Part shown: one piece after another, positions 1 to 7,310 of the stretch
Position numbering within the stretch: the first letter of the stretch is position 1
Layout: the number at the start of each line of letters is the position of its first letter
NCBI GenBank assembly: GCA_036375215.1
Contig: DASUSH010000105.1
Coordinates: 1 to 16,755, forward strand
Reading direction: 5' to 3'
DNA from: DASUSH01 sp036375215
GTDB lineage: Bacteria > Actinomycetota > Thermoleophilia > Solirubrobacterales > 70-9
DNA: 16,755 bases
Position numbers and translations under genes: made by a program
Notes under the pieces: model-generated
The model's database searches: none
Told to the model about the DNA's origin: nothing
What the model saw: only the letters and a program-made list of their open reading frames with translations

Positions 1-1317
1 CAACTGGCGGTAGCCGAAGGTTTCGAGGATCACCCAGGGGATCAACTGGAGGCGGTCGCGAAAGCGCGCATAGGGACGGCTCGAGAACTCCTCGAGCACC
101 AGCGAGCAGATCGTGAGCATGAGCCCGTAGCCGTAAGCGAGGATGAGCAGGAGGATCGCGAACTCGAAGTTGACCGCGCCGAGAGCGAGCGCGACCGGCA
201 GCGCGATCAGGCCGAACGCCTCGACCAGCGGCGCGAGCAGCTCGACGAACGTGAAGTACGGGAAGCTCACGGCGCCGAGCGCCCCGTAGCGCGGGTTGAG
301 CAAGAGCCGCCGGTGGCGCCAGAGGCTGTCGGAGAGCCCGCGGTGCCAGCGGTTGCGCTGGCGGGCGAGGTCGCGCAGCCGCTCGGGAACCTCGGTCCAC
401 GCAACGGGATCGGGGACGAAGAGGACCTTGCCGGGAGCGCCGGTCTCCGCCGCGTTTCGGCGCAGCCGCACGATCAGCTCCATGTCCTCGCCGACGCTCT
501 CGTGCAGCAGGCCGCCGACGGCGGCGACGCTGTCGCGCCGGAAGAGGCCGAACGCGCCCGAGATGATCAGGTTGCCGCCGAGCCGGTTCCATCCGAGCCG
601 GCCGAAGAGGAACGCACGCACGTACTCGACCGCCTGCACGCCCGGCAGGAATCGGCGCGGCGCGCGCCGCTCGACGACGCGTCCCGCGCGCACGACGGAC
701 CCGTTCGCGACCCGGATCGTGCCGCCGCAGGCGGCGACGTCGTCCGACTCGATGTAGGGCTGGACGAGCCGCAGCAGGGCGTCGGGCTCGATCAGCGTAT
801 CGGCGTCGATGAAGCAGATCAGCTCGGCGCTCGAGGCGTTCAGGCCGGCGTTCATGGCGTCGGCCTTGCCGCCGTTCAGCTTGTCGACGACGACGAGCTG
901 CTCGATCCGCCGCGAGCGGTGGATGCCGACGATCGGTGCGTGTTCGACCAGGGGCTCAGGGTCCGGATGGACGCCGTAGAGGTCGAACTCGCGCTCGAGC
1001 ACCTCGAGCGTGGCGTCCGTGGACCCGTCGTTGACGACGACGACCTCGAGGTTCGGGTAGCGCAGCGTGAGCAGGGCCCGCAGGCTGTCGGCGATCGTCG
1101 CCTCCTCGTTGTAAGCGGGCGCGACCACGGCGAGCCGGGGCGCGTTCTGCGACCCGAGCAGCCGCCGGTAGCTTCGCTGCCAGCTGCGCAGCCGGTGGCG
1201 GTGAAGCGCGCCCGCGGCGCTGAACAGAAGCAGCGCGTAGAAGCTGTTGACGAGCACGAAGTACGCGGCGACCACGTACTCCGAGTACTCGAGGACGGCG
1301 CGGACGACCTCCGTCAA
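1..1317 (-). CDS. Family-2 processive glycosyltransferase, membrane-embedded (partial, C-terminus outside window)
   Basis: Joins sugars from nucleotide-sugar donors into a polysaccharide at the inner face of the membrane, like the PgaC/BcsA/hyaluronan synthase group. The 439 visible residues show an N-terminal membrane helix (about 11-38), the GT-A start VVAPAYNEE (64-72), NDGSTD (96-101), the metal-binding DAD (171-173), GED with the catalytic-base aspartate (276-278) and the QRNRW acceptor/product motif (320-324). Hydrophobic segments follow at about 347-385, 388-409 and from 424. The visible end, GYRQL, resembles the post-catalytic part of such synthases. The start is TTG at 1317, whose TTGA overlaps the stop of the upstream HEAT gene, implying translational coupling; a GTG 14 codons later is the alternative but would cut into the first helix. 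No PilZ domain is visible, but the C-terminus is missing. The polymer made cannot be told from sequence. Confidence 0.9.
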   Translation of the reverse strand, partial: MTEVVRAVLEYSEYVVAAYFVLVNSFYALLLFSAAGALHRHRLRSWQRSYRRLLGSQNAPRLAVVAPAYNEEATIADSLRALLTLRYPNLEVVVVNDGSTDATLEVLEREFDLYGVHPDPEPLVEHAPIVGIHRSRRIEQLVVVDKLNGGKADAMNAGLNASSAELICFIDADTLIEPDALLRLVQPYIESDDVAACGGTIRVANGSVVRAGRVVERRAPRRFLPGVQAVEYVRAFLFGRLGWNRLGGNLIISGAFGLFRRDSVAAVGGLLHESVGEDMELIVRLRRNAAETGAPGKVLFVPDPVAWTEVPERLRDLARQRNRWHRGLSDSLWRHRRLLLNPRYGALGAVSFPYFTFVELLAPLVEAFGLIALPVALALGAVNFEFAILLLILAYGYGLMLTICSLVLEEFSSRPYARFRDRLQLIPWVILETFGYRQL

Positions 1318-2378
1318 GCCGGTTGCTCCGCCTGCTCGGATGCACCGGCGGGGGGCAGCTCGAGCGCGCTGCGCGCGGTGTCGGTGGCGGGCCCCTCGCC
1401 CGCGCGACCCTCGCGCCGCAGCAGCAACTCCCCGGTCGGGCCCATCCGCCGCAGCGCCAGCGCGGCCGCGCGCCGGACGCGCCATTCGGGGTCGCCGAGC
1501 AGGCCGGCGACGCTGGCAGCCTGCTCCCACCGGCCCAGGTGCCCGAGCCCGGTGGCGGCCGCCGCGCGCGCTTCCGGGTCGCCATCGCCGAGCATGAGCA
1601 CGAGGGATTCCACCGCCTCCGGCCCTCCGATCGCCGCGGCTAGGCTCGCCGCGCGCGCTCGCACGGCCGGATCCGGTGCGGTCATCAGGCCGATCGCGTC
1701 CGGAAGGAAGTCGGGGACCGCGAGCTCGCGCGCGGCCTCGAGCGCGCCCACGGCGGCGATCCCGTGGACCCGGCCGAGCGCCGTGTCGAGCTCGACGATC
1801 GCCCCGCGGCCGGCGTCGACGAGCGCCTCCCTGGCGGCGAACCGGCAGCGACGCTCGGGGTCCCCGAGCATCTTCGCGAGCCGCTTGATCCGGGCCGGGC
1901 TGGGGTGCCCACCGGCCCATTCGGCCGCCTGCGCGCGCACGTCGGCGTCGGCGTCATCGAGCAGCGCCTCTCCGGAGCGCTCCTCACCGGTGCCGAAGAG
2001 CGCGATCAGGCGTGCGGCACGCAGTCGCCGAGACCAGCGCCGGCTCGCCGCCCAGCTCTCGGCGTGGTCGAGCACCCCCCACTCACGGGCGATCGCGTCG
2101 AGGCGATCGCGCTGCTCGCCCGCGACCGTGCGCGCCATCTCGATCAGAGCGCTGATCGAGCTCAGGGCGCCGAGGCGATCGAGCTGGGCGAGGGCGGGGG
2201 CGGTCTCGCCGCCGTGAAGCGCGCCCGCGAGCGCGTGCAGGGCGGCCGGCCGGGCACGTGCCTCCCGCTGCGCCACGAGCGTCGCCCAGGCGGAATGGGC
2301 GAGCCAGACCACCGCGGCGAGCGCCGCCGAGGCGCCGAAGAGCGTTCCCACGGTTCGCAGCAGGGCCTCGTCGATCAT
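1314..2378 (-). CDS. Membrane-anchored HEAT-repeat protein
   Basis: A 354-residue protein with one N-terminal hydrophobic helix (about 8-30, LFGASAALAAVVWLAHSAWA) followed by alpha-helical HEAT-like repeats to about residue 335. The repeats show the recurring pattern of proline/aspartate turns and alanine-rich helices (DDADADVRAQAAEWAG, GDPERRCRFAAREALVDAG, GDPEWRVRRAAALALRRMG). The tail is Ala/Glu/Pro-rich and probably disordered. HEAT repeats are protein-binding scaffolds, so a likely role is to bridge the phosphorelay protein encoded upstream and the glycosyltransferase encoded downstream; that is inference from context. Its ATG overlaps the upstream stop (ATGA at 2378-2375) and its own stop overlaps the glycosyltransferase TTG, so the three proteins are probably made in step. 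No catalytic motif is seen. Confidence 0.85.
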   Translation of the reverse strand: MIDEALLRTVGTLFGASAALAAVVWLAHSAWATLVAQREARARPAALHALAGALHGGETAPALAQLDRLGALSSISALIEMARTVAGEQRDRLDAIAREWGVLDHAESWAASRRWSRRLRAARLIALFGTGEERSGEALLDDADADVRAQAAEWAGGHPSPARIKRLAKMLGDPERRCRFAAREALVDAGRGAIVELDTALGRVHGIAAVGALEAARELAVPDFLPDAIGLMTAPDPAVRARAASLAAAIGGPEAVESLVLMLGDGDPEARAAAATGLGHLGRWEQAASVAGLLGDPEWRVRRAAALALRRMGPTGELLLRREGRAGEGPATDTARSALELPPAGASEQAEQPA

Positions 2379-4366
2379 CGTCCGAGTGCCGTCCTCAGGC
2401 GCTCGACGAGCACCGGCACGCTGAACGGCTTCGCGACGTAGTCGGTGGCGCCGAGCTCCAGCGCCTTCAAGGTCTCGTTCTCGCTGGCGCGTGCGGTGAG
2501 CATGATCACGCGGGTGTGCTCGAGGGCGCCGGCCGCCGCCATCAGGCGGAGCACGCTGAGCCCGTCGACCCCGGGAAGGTCCCAGTCGAGCAAGACGACG
2601 CGCGCGACCAGCGGCGGCGGGTCGGCGGCGAGTGCCGCAACCGCCTCGTCGCCGTCGGCGAACCGGCGCGATGTCACCCCGAGGTTCTCCAGGGCGAGTT
2701 GGAGGACGTCGACCACCGACTGGTCGTCCTCGACGATCGCGACGTCGACGCGCTCGCCCTCCGGCTCGCCGGCAGCGCCCGCGGCGACGAGCCGCGCTCC
2801 GCCGGCCCGCTGCGCCTCGGCGAGCGCCCGTTCCGCCGCCACGACCAGAGCCGGTATCTCGATCCGGTCCGGCGAGGCGCCGGCGACGCCGGCGCTGAGG
2901 GTCACCCCGGGCTCGCGCGCGTTCAGCCGGTCGAGGACCGCGGTGACCCGTCGCGCCGCGTCGGCGGCAGCGATCCCGTTGAATCCGATCAAGAAGGCGT
3001 CACTGTCCCACCGTCCCACCGCGTCGCTCGCCAGCTCGCCCCGAAGCCACTCGCCGACACGCCGCAGCGCCGCGTCCCCGGCGGCCAGCCCCGAGGCCGC
3101 GTTGATCGCGGCGAGCCGGTCCACGTCGAGCAGCGCGAGCGAGAACGGCTCGCCTGCCGAGCGGGCGAGCTCCGCGAGCCGCTCGAGCTCGGCGACGACG
3201 GCACGGCGTGTCGCGACCCCGGTCAGCTCGTCGCGCTCCGAGGCCTCGCGGTAGGCGCGGACGCGCGCGAGCCGGTTGCGGACCCGTCCAAGCAATTCCT
3301 CCTCGATGATCGGCTTGGAGAGGTAGTCGTCGGCACCCGCGGCGAAGGCGCCGCGGACGACCTCCGAATCGCGGTATGCGGTCAGGATCAGCAGGGGCAG
3401 CCACGCCCATCGCAGATCCGCTCGCAGTGCCTGGCAGAGCTCGATCCCGTTGACCTGCGGCATGTCGAGGTCGACGATCGCGAGGTCCGGCACGACCTCC
3501 TCCAGCTTGCGCCAGAACCGTTCAGCGCTGTCGGCCGTCTCGACCGTGAACCCGTTGCGCCCGAGGAGGGCCTCCAGGGCGGCGAGCACCGATTCATCGT
3601 CGTCCACCGCCAGCACGGTCGCGCCGGGCTCGCGCAGTCCATCCGCGAAGCGCTCGACGGCGTCGATCAGCGCGCGCGGCTCGAGGTCGCGATTGAGGAA
3701 GCCGCGGGCCCCGTGGCGGACCACCTCGACCCGGTCGAGGAGGCCGTCTCCGGCGGCGAGCACGAGCACTGGCGGCGCCGAGTCGCCGGCGCTGAGCTCG
3801 GAGAGGAAGCCGAGCCCCTCGGCGAGCGAGCCCGCGGAGGCGAGGTCGCAGAGGACGACGTCGGGCCGGCCGCGCTCGAGCCGGACGGTGCCCTCGTCGA
3901 GGCCGGCCAGCGCGGCGACGAGCTCGCGCTCCTCGATCGCATCGAAGAGGGCCTGTCCGAGCGCCGGATCGTCGCTGACCACGAGCAGGGAGATCGCGTC
4001 GCTCTCTGGCTCGCTGGCGACGGCCGGAGCCTCCGGAGCGGATTCGAGCTCCGCGCGCATGGCGAGCACGAGGCTCGCGACCTCGGGCGTCCTCGCGCTC
4101 CCGACGGGGCCGGCGGAGAGGAGGTCCTCGAGCTCGCCGGCGATCTCTCCGGCGCGGTGGAATCCGTACATGCCGAGCGAGCCGCGGAGCTTGTGCGCCG
4201 CTCCTCGCGCCTCCTCGCGGAGCTCGTCGTCGAGCTCGGCCGCGGACAGCGCCGCCGCCGCGTCCTCGACGATCGCGACCTTCGAGAGCGCCGAGGGTCG
4301 ATTGAGCCGCCAGAGCTCCGCCAGCTCCCCGGCGATCCCCGCGTCCTCGGGTCGGTCTCCGTCCAT
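2375..4366 (-). CDS. Multidomain phosphorelay protein Hpt-REC-REC-GGDEF(degenerate)-REC
   Basis: A 663-residue cytoplasmic protein. Residues about 1-110 form a histidine phosphotransfer domain with AHKLRGSLGMYGF, the phospho-accepting His near 58. A first receiver (about 124-240) keeps an acidic pair and a candidate phospho-Asp (LCDLASAGS), but it lacks the usual Thr/Ser and Lys, so it looks degenerate. A second receiver (about 248-365) is complete: VDDDES, IVDLDMP, LTAY, SKP. A GGDEF-type domain (about 377-525, DELTGVATRRAV then LLDVDRLAAIN) carries RWDSDAF where RYGGDEF is expected, and the RxxD inhibitory-site arginine is absent, so cyclase activity is doubtful. The last receiver (about 538-662) is complete: VEDD, LDWDLPG, LTAR, AKPF. 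No histidine kinase is encoded nearby, so phosphate must come from elsewhere. The start is ATG with GGAAG about 9 bases upstream. It probably signals to the co-encoded polysaccharide machinery. Confidence 0.88.
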   Translation of the reverse strand: MDGDRPEDAGIAGELAELWRLNRPSALSKVAIVEDAAAALSAAELDDELREEARGAAHKLRGSLGMYGFHRAGEIAGELEDLLSAGPVGSARTPEVASLVLAMRAELESAPEAPAVASEPESDAISLLVVSDDPALGQALFDAIEERELVAALAGLDEGTVRLERGRPDVVLCDLASAGSLAEGLGFLSELSAGDSAPPVLVLAAGDGLLDRVEVVRHGARGFLNRDLEPRALIDAVERFADGLREPGATVLAVDDDESVLAALEALLGRNGFTVETADSAERFWRKLEEVVPDLAIVDLDMPQVNGIELCQALRADLRWAWLPLLILTAYRDSEVVRGAFAAGADDYLSKPIIEEELLGRVRNRLARVRAYREASERDELTGVATRRAVVAELERLAELARSAGEPFSLALLDVDRLAAINAASGLAAGDAALRRVGEWLRGELASDAVGRWDSDAFLIGFNGIAAADAARRVTAVLDRLNAREPGVTLSAGVAGASPDRIEIPALVVAAERALAEAQRAGGARLVAAGAAGEPEGERVDVAIVEDDQSVVDVLQLALENLGVTSRRFADGDEAVAALAADPPPLVARVVLLDWDLPGVDGLSVLRLMAAAGALEHTRVIMLTARASENETLKALELGATDYVAKPFSVPVLVERLRTALGR

Positions 4367-4440
4367 GGTCCAATGCTTCCAGAACCACGGGAGGCCGTCG
4401 ACTCGGCCCGGACGAGGCGCCCGCTGCGGGCCGCCCCGCC

Positions 4441-4680
4441 TCAGATCAGCAGCGAGAGCAGCCCCAGCAGGATCGCGACGGCGATCCCGATCGCGAGCAC
4501 CGATCCCAGCGAGAGGGCTACGAGCGGCACGAGCAGCGCGAAGAAGGACGGGCGCTCTCCGTCCGGGCGTGCGGCGTCCTCACCCTCGGTGGACCAGCGC
4601 GTCTCGGCGACGGCGCGGGCTCCGCGCGGCCGGTGCCATTCGATCTCACCCGTTCCGTTCCCCGTGGTCCTTCGAACCAT
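4441..4680 (-). CDS. Small tail-anchored membrane protein, hypothetical
   Basis: A 79-residue protein not matched to a family I know. The first 45 residues are polar and charged with no predicted fold. Residues about 46-79 (from FFALLVPLVALSLGSVLAIG to the end) are strongly hydrophobic and end almost at the stop, giving a C-terminal membrane anchor or a hairpin of two short helices. The start is well supported: AGAAGGGG lies 8 bases before the ATG. Codons are GC-rich at third positions, as in neighbouring genes. It is the first gene of the minus-strand block, 74 bases upstream of the phosphorelay gene, and could be part of the polysaccharide-synthesis complex; that link is only positional. 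Confidence 0.6.
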   Translation of the reverse strand: MVRRTTGNGTGEIEWHRPRGARAVAETRWSTEGEDAARPDGERPSFFALLVPLVALSLGSVLAIGIAVAILLGLLSLLI

Positions 4681-4787
4681 CGCTGAAGCCCCTTCTTCTC
4701 GCTTGGCGCTGCTCGACCGGCCTTCATCCCCGGTCCGGCGCGGCTCAAACGCGGGTTCGCCGCGCGCGGTGTGGGTAGGGGAAGGGC

Positions 4788-5762
4788 GTGGAGCGACAAA
4801 AGGTCACCCCCGAGAGCCTGCCGCCGCTCGAGCTGCGGCCGATGCGCGACCTCGATCTCGAGAAGGTCTCGGGCGGGCCTGATCACCTTTCCGCCGCCTC
4901 GGGGATCGTCCGGCGCGGCGTCTTCGCCTACGTGATCGGGGACGACCTGCTCGACCTGGGCATCTTCGACCTCTCGGGCGCCGGCCCCGGGCGGCTGCGG
5001 CAGGTGCTCTCCGGCGCCCGGCCCGCCGACGAGGACGAGGCGCACCGCACGAAGCCCGACCTCGAGGCGCTGACCGCGCTGCCGCCCTTCGGCAACAGCC
5101 CTTACGGCGCGCTCCTCGGCCTCGGCTCGGGATCGAAGGACAGCCGGGGCCGCGGCTTCCTGTGGCCGTTCGACGCCGACGGCTCGCTGCGCGATGACCC
5201 GCGCGAGGTCGACTTCGCGCCGCTCTACGCGAAGCTCCGCGATGAGCTCGGCGAGATCAACATCGAGGGCGCCTCGGTCTTCGGCGACCGGCTCTGGCTC
5301 TTTCACCGCGGCAACAAGGGCGATGCGCCGAACACCGTCGTCGAGCTCGCGCTCGACCCGCTCTTCGAATCGCTCGGGGGCGACCTCGTGGTCGACACCG
5401 AGGAACTGCTCGAGGTCCGCGCCTATGACCTCGGCGACCTCGGCGGCACCCCGCTCTGCTTCTCGGACGCCTCGCCGCTCTTCGACCGCCTCGTCGTGTT
5501 CACCGCGTCGGCGGAGGTCGACTCCGACGGCGCCGACGACGGCGAGGTGCGCGGCTCGGTCGTGGGCACGATCGACGCCGAGGGCGTCGTCCACCGCCTG
5601 CGCGAGATCGACCGCCGCTGGAAGGTCGAGGGCGTGCACGCCCAGGTCGACACCGGCGTCATCGACTTCGCCTTCGTCTGCGACCAGGACGACGACGCGA
5701 TCCCCTCGCCGCTCCTGACCGCGACGATGCCGATCGAGCCGGGGTTCGAGACGCCGGTCTAG
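4788..5762 (+). CDS. Conserved protein of unknown function, possibly a beta-propeller (DUF6910/DUF6929-like)
   Basis: A 324-residue protein without signal peptide or membrane helices, acidic and rich in Asp and Gly. It contains repeated short strands typical of a propeller: GIVRRGVFAYVIGDD, GASVFGDRLWLFHRG, SDASPLFDRLVVFTASAEV, TGVIDFAFVCDQDDDA. The stretch PPFGNSPYGALLGLGSGSKD recalls the DUF6929/DUF6910 type of uncharacterised propeller, but I assign this from memory and with low certainty. No catalytic motif is recognised. The start is GTG at 4788 with AGGGGAAGGG immediately upstream. It is divergent from the small membrane protein gene, 107 bases away, and convergent with a MarR gene with which it shares a CTAG stop tetranucleotide. 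It is probably monocistronic. Confidence 0.8.
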   Translation: MERQKVTPESLPPLELRPMRDLDLEKVSGGPDHLSAASGIVRRGVFAYVIGDDLLDLGIFDLSGAGPGRLRQVLSGARPADEDEAHRTKPDLEALTALPPFGNSPYGALLGLGSGSKDSRGRGFLWPFDADGSLRDDPREVDFAPLYAKLRDELGEINIEGASVFGDRLWLFHRGNKGDAPNTVVELALDPLFESLGGDLVVDTEELLEVRAYDLGDLGGTPLCFSDASPLFDRLVVFTASAEVDSDGADDGEVRGSVVGTIDAEGVVHRLREIDRRWKVEGVHAQVDTGVIDFAFVCDQDDDAIPSPLLTATMPIEPGFETPV

Positions 5763-6250
5763 GCACCTCGGCCCGGGCGCTCGGCGAGGATCCGCTCGAG
5801 GCGCCGGATCTGGCGGGCGTTCTCCTCGATCCCGCGCTGGGCGAATCGTCGCAGCGCCTCCAGGTCCTCGACCGTGTAGCGCCCCGCCTCGCGCTCGGCG
5901 AAATCGAAGTAGCCGCCCCAGATCTCCATCGACCGCTCGAACGCAAGCGGGGTGAGCTCGGCGAGTACGCGCCTGCGGTCCTCGGGGTCGGAGGTCCTGC
6001 GGATGTAGCCGATGCGCTCCAGCCGATCGAGGACGGTCGTCGTCGCGGGGCGGGAGAGGCGGATCTCCTCGGCGAGCGCGCCGGCGGTCATCGGCCCGCG
6101 GCGCTGCAGGACGTCCATCGCCCGCATGTCGGTGCGGTTGATGCCGAGGATCTCGGCGGCGGCGTCGTCGAAGAGTTCCGAGCCGAGCTGCATCGCCCGG
6201 TAGCCCTCGACCGCCTCCTGCATCAGTTCTTGTTTGGAAAGTTTCGACAT
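5759..6250 (-). CDS. MarR-family transcriptional regulator (module 1)
   Basis: A 163-residue winged-helix repressor-type protein. The recognition helix and wing are clear: MTAGALAEEIRLSRPATTTVLDRLERIGYIRRTSDPEDRRRVLAELT, with the conserved DxRR wing arginines (quoted in parts: LSRPATTTVLDRLERIGYI, then DPEDRRRVLAEL). The long C-terminal helices form the dimer interface. An upstream in-frame extension exists, but MSKLSKQELMQ is the natural start; no Shine-Dalgarno sequence precedes it, so it may be leaderless or weakly translated. It is divergent from the DrrAB-like exporter pair 73 bases away and probably represses both, with release by a small lipophilic ligand, as is usual in this family. 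Ligand unknown. Confidence 0.9.
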   Translation of the reverse strand: MSKLSKQELMQEAVEGYRAMQLGSELFDDAAAEILGINRTDMRAMDVLQRRGPMTAGALAEEIRLSRPATTTVLDRLERIGYIRRTSDPEDRRRVLAELTPLAFERSMEIWGGYFDFAEREAGRYTVEDLEALRRFAQRGIEENARQIRRLERILAERPGRGA

Positions 6251-6281
6251 TCGAATGAATCTGCTAGAGTGCTTCCACTCT
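6248..6281. promoter_or_regulatory. Divergent promoter/operator region with MarR-type inverted repeats
   Basis: In the gap between marR and the exporter genes there is a perfect inverted repeat AGAGTG-CTTC-CACTCT (6266-6281) and a perfect 10-bp palindrome CATTCGAATG (6248-6257) that includes the marR start codon. The left arm of the first overlaps TAGAGT (6265-6270), a plausible plus-strand -10 box for the exporter; no convincing -35 is seen. The region is AT-rich compared with its surroundings. Binding by the adjacent MarR protein is inference from position and symmetry. Confidence 0.5.
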
Positions 6282-6323
6282 CGAATAGTTAAGCAGACGA
6301 AACAACAGGAGAAGGGAGGAAGC

Positions 6324-7310
6324 ATGCAGGAGGCGATAGCCGCGAGCGACATCCACAAGCGCTACGACGAGACCGTCGCGCTCGACGGGCTCACGTTCGC
6401 GGTCGCCGAGGGATCGATCTTCGGCCTGCTCGGCCCGAACGGAGCCGGCAAGTCGACGACCGTGAAGGTGCTGACGACGCTCACCACCCCGGACTCCGGG
6501 GAGGCGGCGGTGGCCGGGCTCGACGTGCTGAACCAGGGAGCGGAGGTCCGGCGGAGGATCGGCGTGGTCGCCCAGGCCTCGTCGGTGGACGAGGAGGCGA
6601 CCGGCCGCGAGAACCTGGTCCTGCAGGGCAGGCTCTACGGGATCCGCGGCCGCGAGCTCGACCGCAAGGTCGACGGCCTGCTCGAGCGCTTCGGTCTCGC
6701 CGACCACGGCGGCCGGATCGCGAAGGGCTACTCGGGCGGGATGAAGCGCCGCCTCGACATCGCGATGGGGCTGATCCACGACCCGAAGGTGCTGTTCCTC
6801 GACGAGCCGACGACCGGCCTCGACCCGGAGGTGAGGGCGCAGATGTGGGCCGAGATCCGCCGGCTGAATGCCGAGGACGGGCTCACGATCCTGCTCACGA
6901 CGCACTACCTCGAGGAGGCCGACCAGCTCGCCGAGCGGCTCGCCTTCGTCGACCGCGGCAAGGTCGTGGTCGAGGGCCCGCCCGAGCAGCTCAAGGCCGA
7001 GCTTTCCGGCGACACGGTCGCGATCGAGATCGGCAAGTCGGTGAACGGGCGCGCCGTCGAGGCGCTCCGCGGCCTCGCCGAGGTGCGGGAGCTGCAGGCC
7101 CTCGAGCGCGCCGTGCACGCCCGTGTCGACGACGGGGCGGCCGCGCTTCCGGCCCTGCTCGCCGCGCTCAGCGCGGCCGAGGTCCCGGTCGCCGCGGCGA
7201 CCGTGGCGCGGCCCTCGCTCGACGACGTCTACCTGCGCTACACCGGCCGCTCGTTCGAGCAGGCCGAGCAGGCGAAAGAGAAGAACGACGACGAAGGGAG
7301 CGACAGATGA
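6324..7310 (+). CDS. DrrA-like ABC transporter ATP-binding protein (module 1)
   Basis: A 328-residue ATPase of the daunorubicin-resistance DrrA family, powering export of a lipophilic drug or lipid through the co-encoded permease. Visible motifs: Walker A GPNGAGKST (about 40-48), Q-loop VVAQASSVDE, signature YSGGMKRR, Walker B VLFLDEPTTGLDP, and H-loop TTHYLEEAD with the usual histidine. The C-terminal part (about 225-315) is the DrrA-type extension ending with PSLDDVYLRYTGRSF, as in this family. The ATG at 6324 has a strong GGGAGGA ribosome-binding site 3 bases upstream; the longer frame that opens at 6234 runs through the promoter region and is not used. It overlaps the permease gene by ATGA. 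Expression is probably controlled by the divergent MarR. Substrate unknown. Confidence 0.94.
   Translation: MQEAIAASDIHKRYDETVALDGLTFAVAEGSIFGLLGPNGAGKSTTVKVLTTLTTPDSGEAAVAGLDVLNQGAEVRRRIGVVAQASSVDEEATGRENLVLQGRLYGIRGRELDRKVDGLLERFGLADHGGRIAKGYSGGMKRRLDIAMGLIHDPKVLFLDEPTTGLDPEVRAQMWAEIRRLNAEDGLTILLTTHYLEEADQLAERLAFVDRGKVVVEGPPEQLKAELSGDTVAIEIGKSVNGRAVEALRGLAEVRELQALERAVHARVDDGAAALPALLAALSAAEVPVAAATVARPSLDDVYLRYTGRSFEQAEQAKEKNDDEGSDR

Noticed and set aside
313..4882. Very long plus-strand open frames (634 and 874 codons) opposite the polysaccharide operon.
   Set aside because: They are antisense to genes with clear domains. Their translations are Arg/Ala/Glu/Asp-rich without motifs, as expected from GC-rich third positions on the other strand.
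4518..5639. A 373-codon minus-strand frame across the unassigned plus-strand protein.
   Set aside because: No motif, biased composition, and the plus frame has a better start with ribosome-binding site.
6234..6323. A 30-residue N-terminal extension of the module 1 ATPase.
   Set aside because: It would run through the divergent promoter and operator; ATG at 6324 has a strong ribosome-binding site and gives the normal DrrA N-terminus.
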